From the NCBI GenBank assembly GCA_026545225.1, contig CM048845.1, positions 59,586,033-59,650,032 on the forward strand: DNA of 64,000 nucleotides, in the 5' to 3' direction. The stretch is from Cornus controversa. Taxonomy: Eukaryota > Streptophyta > Magnoliopsida > Cornales > Cornaceae. The notes under the pieces are model-generated. The model saw only the letters and a list, made by a program, of their open reading frames with translations, ran no database searches and was not told the origin of the DNA. Both the position numbers and the translations under genes were made by a program. Shown one piece after another: positions 10,453 to 21,450 of this stretch (positions are counted from its first letter, which is position 1; each line of letters opens with the position of its first letter).

Positions 10453-11890
10453 GATGCCTCCTAAACAACATAGAGGAGTGGACGAGGGTGAGATTTTGAA
10501 ATGACTGTGTGACCCCTAATGTAACCATAGCCCTTAAGGATTTTGTGGGAATGGTTACTAATGAGGTATGACGGTGGAGGGCACGACTAGAAGATATTGA
10601 GTCCAAAATAAGATTCAAATACATTACATGGTTTAATAGTTTGGAACCTCCAACTTTTGAAGGTGGCTTAGATCCATTGGTAGATAATAACTAGATTGGC
10701 AAAATTGAGAAGCATCATAGGGCAATAGCAGTGCCTGATGAGGGGATGTGGATAATATTAGTCGCTTATGTATTCCCGAGGGATGCCAAGATATGGTGGG
10801 AGATAATCACGGGGATTCACAATGTTGATGATATGGGTTAGGGAGAATTTAATTCTCTCTTCCTTGGGGGATATTTTCCTAACTCATAGAGAATGACATT
10901 CAGGAAGGAGTTTGATGAGTTAAAGCATGAGGGTTTGATAGTCTTAGAACATGAGAACAAATTTAACTCTCTTTCACACTTCAATCCAGAAGTGGTGAGG
11001 GATGAAGCAGAGAAGACTTAGAGATTTGTGAATGGTCTTCATGATTTTATTAGGCCAGTTGTTGCAGATTTAGACTTAAAGGTCTGGAGTGAGGTAGTGA
11101 GAAAGGAACAAATAACATAGGCAGAGACTAAGGGTAGGTTGAGAAGAAGGGAGTTCGAAGAACATGGTGTGATAAATAGTGTCTCTTCGGAGAGCTGGTC
11201 AAAAAAGAAATGAAAAAGTGGTCCTTCATAGTTGGTAGGGTTAGCAGGGCAGTAGACACGTGTTCTGTGCCTATGGCTCCTATGCCATTGGAATCTAGTT
11301 GGGAAAAAATAAAGTGTTTTCTGTGCAAACAGTTAGGCCATATTAAAGTGGACTGCCTCATGTGTCATTGAGCTTGTTTTAAGTGCAGTTTGCAAGGACA
11401 CATGAGTAGAAATTGTCCTCAATAGGGGTTGAAGTACGACTAGAAAGTTAAGTTCACAATTTGTGGGATTAGAGGAACAACGGATGATATATTATGTGCC
11501 TATGACTTATGTGTCAGCGAGATTAACCAAGTTAGGGAGAGTGTTTCATCACTGTCAACAACTGGGTAACTACAAGTGTGAGTGTCCAAGCATGTGTTTA
11601 ACGCCAACAGTTAAGTAGATTTGTTACCGTTGTCATCAGATGGGTTATATGAAGTTGGATTATCTTTGGGGATAGGGTGTGCAGGGTGGTATGGAGTCTC
11701 ACATCCACACTAATCAGTTTAGCGAGTCAGCTCGATTATATGGCAATGCCCCGCCTCCACCATAACAAGTGACGAGGGGGAGTGTTCCTAGTGGTTTAGG
11801 ACAGCAATCCAGATATGGGAGGACTGGTCCGCATTGATTGAGGTACACCAATGAATTCTAGTTTATGGATTATAACACAGAGTTGTGCAA
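10453..11890 (+). pseudogene. gag (Tekay/Del A) with CCHC knuckles
   Basis: The start ATGCCTCCTAAA (MPPK) is the usual gag start of Tekay/Del elements, about 430 bp after the PBS. The capsid part is readable: EPPTFEGGLDPL near 10650, then DAKIWWEI near 10780, then GGYFPNS, EFDELKHEG, LSHFNPEVVRDE and FVNGLHDFIRP up to 11050. Three zinc knuckles follow: CFLCKQLGHIKVDC (about 11318-11360), CFKCSLQGHMSRNCP (about 11377-11421) and a decayed CYRCHQMGYMKLDY near 11625. A further degenerate one reads CQQLGNYKCEC near 11550. Multiple in-frame stops make it a pseudogene. Known role: capsid and nucleocapsid of the retrotransposon particle. Confidence 0.85.
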
Positions 11891-12049
11891 GTATATTTAG
11901 TTGCTTATAATGAGTTATGTTTTAATTTGAAGAAGTATGATAAGTTTTATATGCTACGAATATTATGCCATTGGTTTGAGCGTAGTTGATGTAATGTGCA
12001 TTATATCTAAAATGTTTTAACATACATTGCATACCTTATTTTTGGTATC

Positions 12050-13200
12050 GTAGTTTTGAGGATTTGATGAACCAAAAGGGATTTAAAAATAGGTTGATTC
12101 ATGAGGTTTGGGATGTACAAGTTATACTAGACTCATGTTCTGTGAACCTAGAGTTAGTGGGAAAGCTTTGAAATACTTTTATATTTTTTCATATCGAGAT
12201 TCTTGGAAATGAGTTGGAGTTGAATATGTTAGTCCCTGTAGATATTTAGGGACTTAATATATGTGTTCCATTAGTTTTATATGGGGATGGGCATTAGGAT
12301 TAGAAAGATAGTCAGATGAATGCTTGGAATTGATTTAATTCATTTTGAGCAAATAGACAGGTGAGAGTTTGTATGTCTGAAAGTGATACATTTGAGTTAT
12401 GCGAAATGAGTTAAAAATTATGTGATACGTATTATATATGATGTTTAAGTGAAGGATAAGTTAACTGTAGGGAGACGCCTGACATATAGTATCTAAACTA
12501 AGGATAGTTTCTTACCATGAGGGGGTGGGGTGGACGCAATAGACATAGTGGACTTAGTAGGTTGAGGATGCTGTATGTGACTATATGTAATTGTCGGTGA
12601 TGGTGAAATCACATTGGTAAGGGCTATCCAAAGTGAAGTACTTATATGAAAAGACTTCTCTCTAACTGTCAACCAACTCCTTAGAGTGGGGCAATGGAAT
12701 GAAATGTGATTCTTTCTTGGGTAGGTGATTTTGAAAGAACTTGGGAACCTTGGGTAAAGGTTTGACTCTGTTTAGCTTTGGAGTGTTTGAGATGCACTGT
12801 TTGTGCTAGACTCTAGTGGTCTGAGATACGTGTTGTGAATATTATACCTTTTATGGCAGGCATGTGTATATGGTGATAGTCTTGTAAAGACGCAAGTGGA
12901 CAAGAAAGGCATATTGCCTGGGTTGTGCTAGTGAGGAGAAATGGCCTGGCAAGACATTTTTCATTGATTAGTGCTATGCTTACAACGTGTTGAGTCTAGG
13001 TGATTGTTGAGTTGACTTGTGATTATTAACAAGTAAGAATTGAATCATTGAGATTTTGAGTGTAGATAGTTTCCACTTATAAGCTTGAAGGAACCATTTT
13101 GTTCTCATAACATTGCAAAGGTTCATTAGGTTATAGAATAATGAGTTATAGATTCTCTACTCACAGATATCTAGTAGTATGACACTAACGGGTTGGACCT
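12050..13200 (+). pseudogene. remnant of protease region; RT/RNase H lost
   Basis: A weak protease-like string VILDSCSV...LELVGKL near 12115-12170 resembles the LDSGATHSF...KL start of a gypsy aspartic protease, with the catalytic DSG lost. From about 12200 to 13200 no RT motif (VVDYR, YxDD) is seen in any plus frame. Most of RT and RNase H has either been deleted or decayed beyond recognition. No other gene is visible here. Confidence 0.45.
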
Positions 13201-13205
13201 TGTGT

Positions 13206-14036
13206 CACTAGGGTTTTGTACTAGAGTTCCACAATCAAAAAAGGAAAGCGATACAATTTGGATCATGGTGGACTAGTTGACTTAGGCAACTCACTTACTT
13301 ATAGAACGACAAGAGAGGTTTAGTAAGCAATATGTGGAATATATTGTGAGGTTACGTGGAGTTTTAAGTATTCATTGTGTTGAATAAAGAGACGAGTTTG
13401 CCTTAAAGTTTTGGAAGATTTCAAATATTACTTGGTACATATTGCATTTGGACTTGGTATTAGTTGGGAGAACTATTTACCATATTAAGAGTTCTGCATA
13501 CAACGACAGTAATCAGGCCAGTGTCATTATGGCACCACTTGGGGTGTTGTATGGCAGATTATATAGGTTTCTATTTTATTGGGCTATGATTGGCAAGATC
13601 ACAACCTTAGGGACCGAATCGCAAAAGAGATTATGTCACTAAAGGAGGCGTATGGTTATTCTTTAAGGTGGGAGACCACGAAAGGGGTTAATGTTGGACC
13701 ATTTGATATTCTTGACTGTGTTGGTGAGGTAGCTTATAGATTAGCCTTGCCACCACAGTTGGAAAAGGTTCATAATGTATTCCATGCCCCGATCCTGAAA
13801 AAATATGAACCTAATCCATCTCATTTTCTTTGTTGGGTAGATGTTGAGTTCGACGACGATGTCACCTATGAGAAAAGACCAGTTCAGATTCTTGATGCTC
13901 GAGAGCAAGTTCTGAAGGGTAAGACTATTCTGTTGGTCAAGATTTTGTGTCATCATCATAATGTTGAAGAGGCTCCCTAGGAGCGAGAGTAAGAAGTTCG
14001 TTCCAAGTATCTAGATTTGTTCCGTTCAGGTATGAC
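13206..14036 (+). pseudogene. integrase and C-terminal domain (Tekay/Del A)
   Basis: Core-domain remnants are readable around 13250-13400: IWIMVD.LT.ATHLL, then YVEYIVRLRGVLSIH and DEFALKFWK. They correspond to the IWVVVDRLTKSAHF...REIVRLHGVP...FTSRFWK series of chromovirus integrases. From 13500 come ASVIMAPLGVLYGR and, after a frameshift near 13600, an open stretch ending at 13980. This stretch holds VGPFDILDCVGEVAYRLALP, HNVFHAPILKKY and YEKRPVQILDAREQVL. A stop replaces the W of the usual EATWE motif. The C-terminus identifies the Tekay/Del chromovirus branch, which normally carries a chromodomain. The copy is inactive. Confidence 0.88.
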
Positions 14037-14057
14037 CTAATTTCGAGTATGAAATCC

Positions 14058-14074
14058 TTTTAAGTCGGGTAGGT
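14058..14074 (+). promoter_or_regulatory. polypurine tract of Tekay/Del A (degenerate)
   Basis: ttttaagtcgggtaggt lies between the integrase end (GAGGACGAAAT-like string at 14044-14055) and the 3' LTR start TGTAAG at 14075. Two pyrimidines interrupt the purine run, consistent with decay. Confidence 0.65.
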
Positions 14075-14440
14075 TGTAAGAACCGTGACCATTTTTGGCC
14101 GATTTTCTTTTTATTTCATTTAAATGCATATAAATGATTATAAATGTGATTTAAATATAAAAAACATTTGTAAGGACCATAATAAGTGTTTGAGAATGTT
14201 TTGGGAGCGTTTGGCAAAAGTTAACTTTTTCGGGTCAAGTGGGCCCGAGACATGGGTCCCGTGGGCCCAAAAGATTTAAAAGTGTTAAAATGACACCAAA
14301 TTTGGTTAGTAATTTAAATAAAATATTTAAGGCACTACGGAGTTGATTTTGTGTCAATAGGAGTTACGGAGATAAAAAACAGAGTCCGGAAAGGTTTAGT
14401 GAGATACTAGTGGCATTTTTGTAAATATGATAATTAGGAG

Positions 14441-14449
14441 TATAAATAG
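14441..14449 (+). promoter_or_regulatory. LTR TATA box candidate
   Basis: TATAAATAG lies about 365 bp into the 3' LTR, at the position expected for the U3 promoter of this LTR family. No expression evidence is available. Confidence 0.5.
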
Positions 14450-15133
14450 CAAAGAAGAGAATTGTTGAATTCATTCTTATTCTCATTAGTCGCATAGAGA
14501 GAGCATTATATATCTATAAATAGTGAAATCATCTTCTTCCCTTCTCCATTGATTTTGAGGGACTTGGGTGCATAATTAGAAGGCGCCGAAAAAGAAGAAA
14601 TTGGTCTACGCGTTGAGGGATAGAGTTTGATCTATTTCAATTGAAATTGGATAAATTTGAATTTTTCATGAGGAATTGGGGAAATCATTTGGAAGCTATT
14701 CAAAATAGAGGTAGGGATGCCTAAACCATGAAATATGGGGGTTTTGTGAGTATATTAGTTGTTAGTAACAACCAATTGGTTATATGTGTATAATTAGATG
14801 TCTTTCAAGATTAAAGCATGCTAAATTATACTATTTAGTGAATTATCAATCTTTAATAAAACATTTACATGTTTATAATTGTCTTAGATGATTATATAAG
14901 CATGTTGAGGTTGAATTGTGAGCAATTATATGTATTCATGTATAATTATGAAGGTGACACTTTTGTGCTTGATAAAATGTCTTGTAAGCATGTTTAGATG
15001 TGGAACATGTTTAATTATCTGTCTAAGTGAGGTGAGATGTGAAATATGTTCAAGGTGAGAGTATGTGATGTCATGTTGAAATTGTGCATGTATGATAATC
15101 AAATCCTATAGTTACTTGAATCGCATGTGTACG

Positions 15134-16538
15134 TGTTCGATGTGCAAAACGAGATAAAATAATATGAAATAATGTCGTTGTTGTTTTACACATCGACAAA
15201 AAAAGAATTTATAAATCCCTACAAATACTCTACTAAAATTAGTAAAGTGGTGAGTAGGGGTCGAACCCACAGAGACTGCATTGGTTGTGTTGTTAAGCTA
15301 TCAAGATCTTGTCTAATTTAATTGAAAGAGAATTTGTTTTGTTTTTAAATTAAGTTGCTGAAATTAAATGACATAAATAAATGATGGATACTGGAGATAG
15401 AGGGTCCTGGGAATTGACTTCACCACTAACCTTCTGACCATGAAAGTTGTACTAATTTGGGACGTTTAATCTATGCATTCAGAAAAGAATGGCTACAAGC
15501 TAAATTCAGTTCTATCAAGAGGATTCATTCAATATACAATTAAGCATAACTCGTCTTCGCTAAGCATGGCCTATACATCTGACTAACTAATGATATGATA
15601 ACCCATCTTCGCTTAGTATGAATTATAAAAACTCTAAATTGAATGATCTGTGAAAACTATTGTATAACATGTCATAACAAAATCACAGAAGTTGAAAAGA
15701 ACTAAACCTTAATCACTGCAAACATGAATTCATTCTACAAGAACAAAAGTAAATATGGAATAAAATAATCCGTTTAAATTAAAACTAACAGCACAGCTGT
15801 TGTTTATGTCTTGGTTATACAATCAATGCACAAAATAAATAATTTCCAAATTAATATACAAGCTAATACATTGAAAGACAGGTTAGGGTTACATCACTTC
15901 CCCGGAATGGTGTTTAGTTGCTCATGATCGGAGGTCCAAGCTTGAACGATGATGAAGTCGCCATCGTCTTGCCCGTATCGTCACGAATCGCCTCTGTATA
16001 TCTCTCTCTGCTTCCCCCCTCCAGAATACCTAGTTTTGCTCCCTTTTCTCTCTTTTATTCAGCGAAGAAAACACAAACGGGACACCTCCTTCCCAAAGTG
16101 GCAAGTGCGCATAAGAAAATGGCACTTGCTCCTCACAAAGTGGCATTTGCGCCTAAAAAGTGGTAGCTGCGTAAATAGGGCAGAAAGTTGATGAAAACGT
16201 CCGTTTTAGGAAATTATTGTGAAATATGAAATTGTGCAGAATTGAATTTCCTTCAACCCATTTGGAGTTTGGGTCATTTTGACAATCATGTATGGAGATA
16301 TGGTCTGAATACCAACACGGGTCCAAGACTTTTTAGGCCTGAATTGGCCCAATCTTCAATGTGAATAGGCCTAACACCATCTGTAACCCGATTGCACCAT
16401 TATTAATTAGAATTACCCTTAATCACCTGAAATTCTGAAAAGATTAAAATTATTAATAAAAATATAAAATAAATATTACTAAGACACTAATTCATATAAT
16501 TTTGAGGGCATTGAATATGCAATATTCATTACTTATCA
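15134..16538 (-). mobile_element. Athila-type solo LTR with perfect TSD GTACG
   Basis: The 1405-bp insert is flanked by GTACG at 15129-15133 and 16539-16543. On the minus strand it begins TGATAAGTAATGAATATTGC and ends ACATCGAACA, giving TG...CA ends. It contains the 'GGGTCGAACCCACAGAGACT'-type stretch near 15250 that also occurs, in variant form, in the LTRs at 468-490, 52733-52756 and near 63860. There is no internal domain. Word patch at 16095-16172. It is the same length as the insert at 358-1762. Confidence 0.92.
16095..16172. repeat. word patch, variant AGTGGCAAGTGCGC
   Basis: Four short units (aagtggcaagtgcgc, aaatggcacttgctc, aagtggcatttgcgc, aagtggtagctgcg) in 78 bp. GCAAGTGC and GCACTTGC are reverse complements, so the units alternate orientation. 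Confidence 0.7.
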
Positions 16539-16642
16539 GTACGTTTACTATAAGCATTTTAAATTAATCTTCATTCATTGGGAAGTACATGGTGAGGGTG
16601 GTGAGTTCAATTAGGATGGCAAACCCACTTGACGAATGGTGA

Positions 16643-16764
16643 GGAATTCTGGTAAAGGTAACCCTCATGGAGTGATCCATAGCAAGGTATTCTGGTAAAG
16701 GTAACCCTCGTAGAGTGATCCGTAGCAAGGTATTCTGGTAAAGGTAACCCTTGTGAGGTGCTCC
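16643..16764 (+). repeat. 43-bp tandem repeat, 2.8 copies, in LTR
   Basis: Units begin at 16643, 16686 and 16729 with GGTATTCTGGTAAAGGTAAC and differ at only a few positions. They lie in the U5-side part of the Tekay/Del A 3' LTR. Confidence 0.9.
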
Positions 16765-16823
16765 AATAGAGGAGCCTTGGTTAGATGGGATTGGGTGGCC
16801 TGTAAAACCAAAACCCAATAAAT

Positions 16824-17727
16824 GTGTGGAGAGTATGGGCCATTGACTTTATGAGCCCGTTTCCAAAATCTTCTAGTTATGAGTTCATTCTCGTAGCAGT
16901 CGATTATGTATCTAAATGGGTTGAGGCCATGGCTACCAGAACCAATGATCACACAATCGTTATTCAAACGATAATATTCGGTCTTTTTGGTATGTCTCGA
17001 GCCATCATCAGTGATAGAGGCAAACATTTTTGCAACCGGTTCCTTCGAACCTTACTACTCAGGTACTCTGTCACTCATAAGGTTGTTACACCTTACCACC
17101 CTCAAACGAGTGGCCAAGTAGAAGTATCTTACAGGAAAATTAAGTACATTTTAGAAAAAAATGGTGCGCCCTGATCGTAAGGATTGGTCACAACGTCTAA
17201 ATGACAGATTGTGGGCGTACTGTACCACTTATAAAACCTCGATAAGCATGTCACCGTATTGTCTTGTATATGGTAAGGCATGTCATTTACCAGTCGAGCT
17301 TGAGCACAAAGAATTTTAGGCTATCAAGAAATTCAATTTTGATATGAAATTGGTTGGCTTGAACTAGAAGCTCCAATTTAGTGAATTAGAGGAAATACGG
17401 AATGGTGCATACGAAAGTGTGAAAATCTATAAGGCAAAGACCAAGGCATTTCATGACCGTCATATCTGTGCCAAATCACTCTCTCCAGACCAAAAAGTTT
17501 AGCTTTATAATTCTAGGCTTTGTCTATTTTTCAAAAAACTTCGTTCCCGATGGGACGGTCCTTTCATTATCAATTCTGTTGCTCCACACGGAGCGATGGA
17601 ACTAAAGGATCCCAAGGATGGAACACTCTTTAAGGTTAATGGGCAAAGGGTAAAACTTAATAGCCAAATGCAAATGGAATACGTGGATATCGTCAAATTG
17701 ACGGATCCCGTATATTTGGACGATTGA
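16824..17727 (+). pseudogene. integrase (Athila B), core and C-terminal domain
   Basis: The frame opens with [12 protein letters not shown], carrying the first catalytic D. It continues with [14 protein letters not shown], then [13 protein letters not shown] with the second D, then [16 protein letters not shown] with the catalytic E. All three DDE residues are thus visible. After a frameshift and stop near 17170 it resumes with [13 protein letters not shown] and [13 protein letters not shown]. Then come ELEEIRNGAYESVKIYK, RWDGPF and VNGQRVKLN before the stop at about 17727. These strings are diagnostic of Athila integrase. The zinc-binding N-terminus is lost. At least four stops or shifts inactivate the copy. 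Confidence 0.9.
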
Positions 17728-17920
17728 TCTATTTTCATTTCTCACCATTGACGGTAAACTTGGCATTTTTGCTGTCCTTTCATGTTTTGTGTGACCCTTC
17801 GAATCCAAAAGGAATGTATCTAAATATTTTTACATGTATCTAAGTGTGAGAGGTGTGTTTTTGAGGATTGATCAAAGTTTCCAACACTTTGGACAATTTC
17901 GCAATTTCAGAGTCATAAGG

Positions 17921-18077
17921 CACTTTGATGCGTCAAAATCAACTTCAATGCATCGATAATTAAAATATCCCATTTTCATTCAAATTTTAGTAGCTTTCAA
18001 ACCTTATTTTAATACATGTTCGATGCATTGGTCCAGTAAGTTTTATGCATCGAAACATGCACTTTGATGCATCGAGG
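17921..18077. repeat. palindromic word patch upstream of env-like ORF
   Basis: The words are at about 17921 (ACTTTGATGCGTCAAAAT), 17941 (ACTTCAATGCATCGATA), 18018 (TTCGATGCATTGG), 18043 (ATGCATCGAAAC) and 18060 (ACTTTGATGCATCGAGG). The same core occurs in this element's own 3' LTR (21716-21750) and in the related LTR at 52644-54064. Confidence 0.8.
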
Positions 18078-18085
18078 TAACGCAC

Positions 18086-18105
18086 GTGACTGCATGTGCA
18101 GTCAC
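18086..18105. promoter_or_regulatory. perfect 20-bp inverted repeat before env-like leader
   Basis: GTGACTGCA-TG-TGCAGTCAC has 9-bp arms with no mismatch and a TG centre. It lies immediately upstream of a CT-rich stretch. The arm/centre geometry is identical to that of the LTR palindromic words, but the sequence is different. Confidence 0.75.
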
Positions 18106-18179
18106 TTAAAATTCGAACAGCCTCTCTCTCCCTCTCATTTTCTGGCGACTCTCTCTTCTCACCCTTTCGTCCAAATGTC

Positions 18180-19768
18180 CCAAAACCCTACCCATCCTTG
18201 AAATCACCCATTTCATCCTCCATATTCATTTACTATAACTCTTTCATGGGTGGACAGCCCTTTCTGAACTCAAATCCGAAGGTGCAGGAAAGGGTTTGAG
18301 TTTACACTTTGAAGTCACTCTTCCTTTGTTATATTGAGTTTGTGGCTTAAAGTGTAGATTGAGGAGGGCGAATGAACTTTGATTATGGTGATACATTGGA
18401 GGATTGATGCCTAAATATCATTATAGGAGGGATTGCAAGTGAGTTGGATATTTTGTGTGATTGAGAACCCAAGGAAGGGGCTGCCGAGAATAGTGCACCC
18501 CATTTGTTTGTAAAAACTCCTGAGATAATACTTTTTAAGGAATCATGGTCCTAAATAAGGCTTCAACTGGGATCCTCTGCGATGTACCTCGCGGTCATTG
18601 AAAAGCTGTGAGATTATATTGGAGAGCCTCATTGTGGAGGCAGATTTTGTGGATGACCTGAATGCCCAATGGACATTGGCAACGTTACAGAGTCACCACC
18701 TTATGAGTTTGCTAACCCCGCTGCCTCCGTGGCATACTCGCGATTTATTGTGGCGTTTTACATAAACCTTCGGTATGATTACGTTGAGTCGGATGTCCTT
18801 AGGATGAGCGTGGATGCCACGTCTCTCGCCATCTCTGTTGACACCATTGATGAGATTACTGGGTGCCCATATGTGCAACAAAAGGACATTGCTCCTAGCC
18901 AGGAGCACTTTTTATTTTGTGAGCTGCCATAAAATCTCACACTCTCTAAGATGGTGAAGGACTTGTCTGTTGGACATTTCATGAACTACAAGAACAACAC
19001 CACGACCAAGTCGTTTGTTCCTCGACCTTGGTGGTTTCTTGACACCATCATCCAGAAGAATGTTCACCCTTTTGGACATACTACTAAGTAGAGATGAGAG
19101 TTTTTGTAGGCCCTCTATGCCATGCATACAGGTTGCTAGTTTTCTATACCAGCCATTATATGGGGCAAGATACACAAGGTGTGGCAGGAACTCATAGCGA
19201 AGACGAACAAGTAGTCAATTTTAATGAAGCTTCCTTTTCCCTATCTCATCATCGCCTTCCTGAATAAGGTGAATTTTGCGTTTGAACCCACCGAGGTCAC
19301 CATGGGCCCACTGTTACGATTTCGAGTGCAGAGTTGGAAAGAGATGGTGTCCCATGTGACTGCCTTACCATGCGAAGCACCCGAGATAGAGGCCGGTGAG
19401 AATGATGAGGAGGTACCTAGGGATGCCTGGAGATGGACACCCCTATTGAAGAGAACTTTGATGAGGAGCCCAAGGATGACATGTTAGGCATGGGCAAAGT
19501 TGGTTTGAAGTACCTTGCTATGGGTTATACCTATTTAGGTGCAGATTTGGCCCGGCTATAGGCGAATTTTATCGAGCACTGCCGAGTGACTGCTGAGGAT
19601 CGTCGGGCAACTATAGAGCACAGCCGTTCGGTGGATGCTAGGCTGGATACTCTCAAGGATAGTGTGATTACTCTGATGGAGGGACAACAGCGCATTGAGC
19701 AGCTCCTTCAGTCTGTCAAGAGCTCTCATATCACTTCTACTTCTACTGCACCACTACCACCACCATAG
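18180..19768 (+). pseudogene. Athila env-like ORF region (putative plant transposon protein domain)
   Basis: No full frame survives, but successive plus-strand pieces fit the protein that follows pol in Athila elements. The piece at 18669-18932 contains RFIVAFYINLRYDYVESDVL, then a stretch resembling 'FYANL...V.GK.V.F...IN' of the putative plant transposon protein domain (PF20167), ending TGCPYVQQ. Later pieces at 19015-19197 and 19224-19487 read PSSRRMFTLLDIL and, near the C-terminus, an acidic EIEAGENDEEVP stretch. The last piece, 19586-19768, looks like a coiled coil (LDTLKDSVITLMEGQQRIEQ) with a proline-rich end. I see no clear signal peptide or membrane segment in the readable pieces. 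The envelope role proposed for this family is unproven. It is inactive here. Confidence 0.65.
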
Positions 19769-21437
19769 TTATAGTCTCAGCTATCCTACTTTTGCTACAA
19801 TTTTATTTCTAATTGATGTATTTTCTTTTATTTTTCTTTCAGTCTTAGAACTATTATAGTGCCATGTTGGCACTCGTTTGTTGCTTATAAAACATGTTTT
19901 TGTATTCCATAAATTTCGTAACTTGTATGCACAAATTTTTGAATTAATGGAATATTCGTAGTTTCTTTTCATTGCCTATACATATTTATTTCTTATCTTT
20001 GCTTTAATTTATTGTGTTTTCTAGTTTGTGTATGTTATATATGTTGGTATGTAGTTTGTACTTGTGCAGGTTTTGATTGCCCCACTTGTTCGGCATATAC
20101 CCGTGTACCCACTACCCTGAAGCGGTTGATGTTTTGACTTTTTGAGACCCATCAACCTTGCCAGTAACATTGTTCTAACTTTTAGTATTCTCAAACATTG
20201 AGGACAATGTTTAATTTAAGTTTGGGGTACAGTACACTTATACATACACTTATACATTTGTATACACTGATTATTTTTTTATAAAAATTTTGCACATATT
20301 GTTCCTTTATTTCATGTTTGCCATGATGTCTCGCTTTGGAGAGTGTGAACTCAAATAAATATCAAAGATAAATGCATCGTGTAATTAGGAGTTTTGACAT
20401 CTTTAAATGCCCAAACTTTTGAAAATTATATGTTAGGTTAGAATGGTCTACATTTTTGTTCAGTTTTTTAATATTGTATAGTTCTTGCCCTAAATTTATC
20501 ATTAACGGCACAAACATGCACACATACATTTTAATTTGGGGGTATACGTCGTATGTAGATTTTTGAAAATATTTGTTTTTATTTGAACATCTTGGAGAAG
20601 GATTTCCCGTGGCATGCCAATGTTCTAAAAAAAACAACAACAACAAAAACTTGCAATAAGCCTTCTCACTCAGTAAATCGGGCCTCTGTGCCTTAGGAAG
20701 CATGGACTGTTCGTGTCTAAAAAGTGTGCAAGGTTGAGCAACAAGGAAACAATTGGCTCATTTAAGTTCGTATCCTAGTGAGCTTGACTATTAAGTATGA
20801 AGGGTGCCTTTTCACCTAATGCCCTAAAAGCATCGGGTTTGGGAGTTATTGACCCAACGCTGCTACATGGGCTTGCTAGAAAGCTTAAGGGACTTAGACA
20901 TTACACAACCGCTTGTACTTAAGTTTTGGTAAATATCTTACAGTTTAATGGTTTTCTTTTGTGATCTTTTTTGAAAAGTTTTTCTATTGAAGACATATGT
21001 TCTATTTATTCTCCAACTATGACAATAAATCACGCACTAGGATGTATGTTCACCTTTCAAAGAGGATTTTAGGGCTTGAACTTATATGCGTATCGAACTG
21101 ACCATTACGTGAGGATTGTCATTTAATGCGAGTTTTTAACAATTTTTTTTTTATGTCCATATAGCTCCACAATACTTGTTACATTTTTCATTTGGAATGT
21201 AAATTGGGGGTATCACTATTTTCTAGTTGATGACCGAGCGAACCAACATTTTTGCATATTTTTGGGAGGTTAACAAGCGTGTTAAACCCAATGAGACGTC
21301 ACTCATCCATTAGACATTTCTAGGCATTTAAAAGGCTTGTTCCATTTGCTAAATGCAACTGCGTTTCCCACGAAAGTAGAAGTAGAGTAGTTGTTCTTTT
21401 TAGTTTCCTTTTGTATTGCTATGGGACAATAATATCT
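19769..21437. other. Athila B 3' non-coding region with repeated PPT-like motifs
   Basis: AT-rich sequence without convincing coding potential. Four AAGTTTGGGGGT-like motifs occur on the plus strand at 20218-20229, 20533-20546, 21201-21214 and 21438-21450. The last directly precedes the 3' LTR and is the presumed true polypurine tract. Confidence 0.6.
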
Positions 21438-21450
21438 AAGTTTGGGGGTG
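21438..21450 (+). promoter_or_regulatory. polypurine tract of Athila B
   Basis: AAGTTTGGGGGTG abuts the LTR start TGATAAGCG at 21451. This string is the usual PPT context in Athila-type elements. Confidence 0.8.

Larger units (their letters stand above)
14075..16815 (+). mobile_element. 3' LTR of Tekay/Del A, split by a solo LTR and 3'-truncated
   Basis: It starts TGTAAGAACCGTGACCATTT and is recognisably related over several hundred bases to the solo LTR starting TGTAGAGACCGTGCCC at 23542 (shared TTTTGGCCG, AAATGCAT, GGGCCCG blocks). A TATA box candidate TATAAATAG is at 14441-14449. The LTR is interrupted at 15133/16539 by an Athila-type solo LTR and continues at 16544 with a 43-bp tandem array. 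It ends abruptly at about 16815 against Athila integrase sequence, before reaching the LTR terminus. Confidence 0.75.
17728..18180. promoter_or_regulatory. Athila pol-env intergenic region with word patch and palindrome
   Basis: No coding features are seen. Between 17921 and 18077 five words of the TTCGATGCATCGAA type occur in both orientations. These are followed at 18086-18105 by a perfect inverted repeat (9-bp arms, 2-nt centre). A pyrimidine-rich leader (18111-18160, CTCTCTCTCCCTCTC) comes next, and then the first ATGs of the env-like region. The layout resembles a promoter plus leader, but this is inference. Confidence 0.55.
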
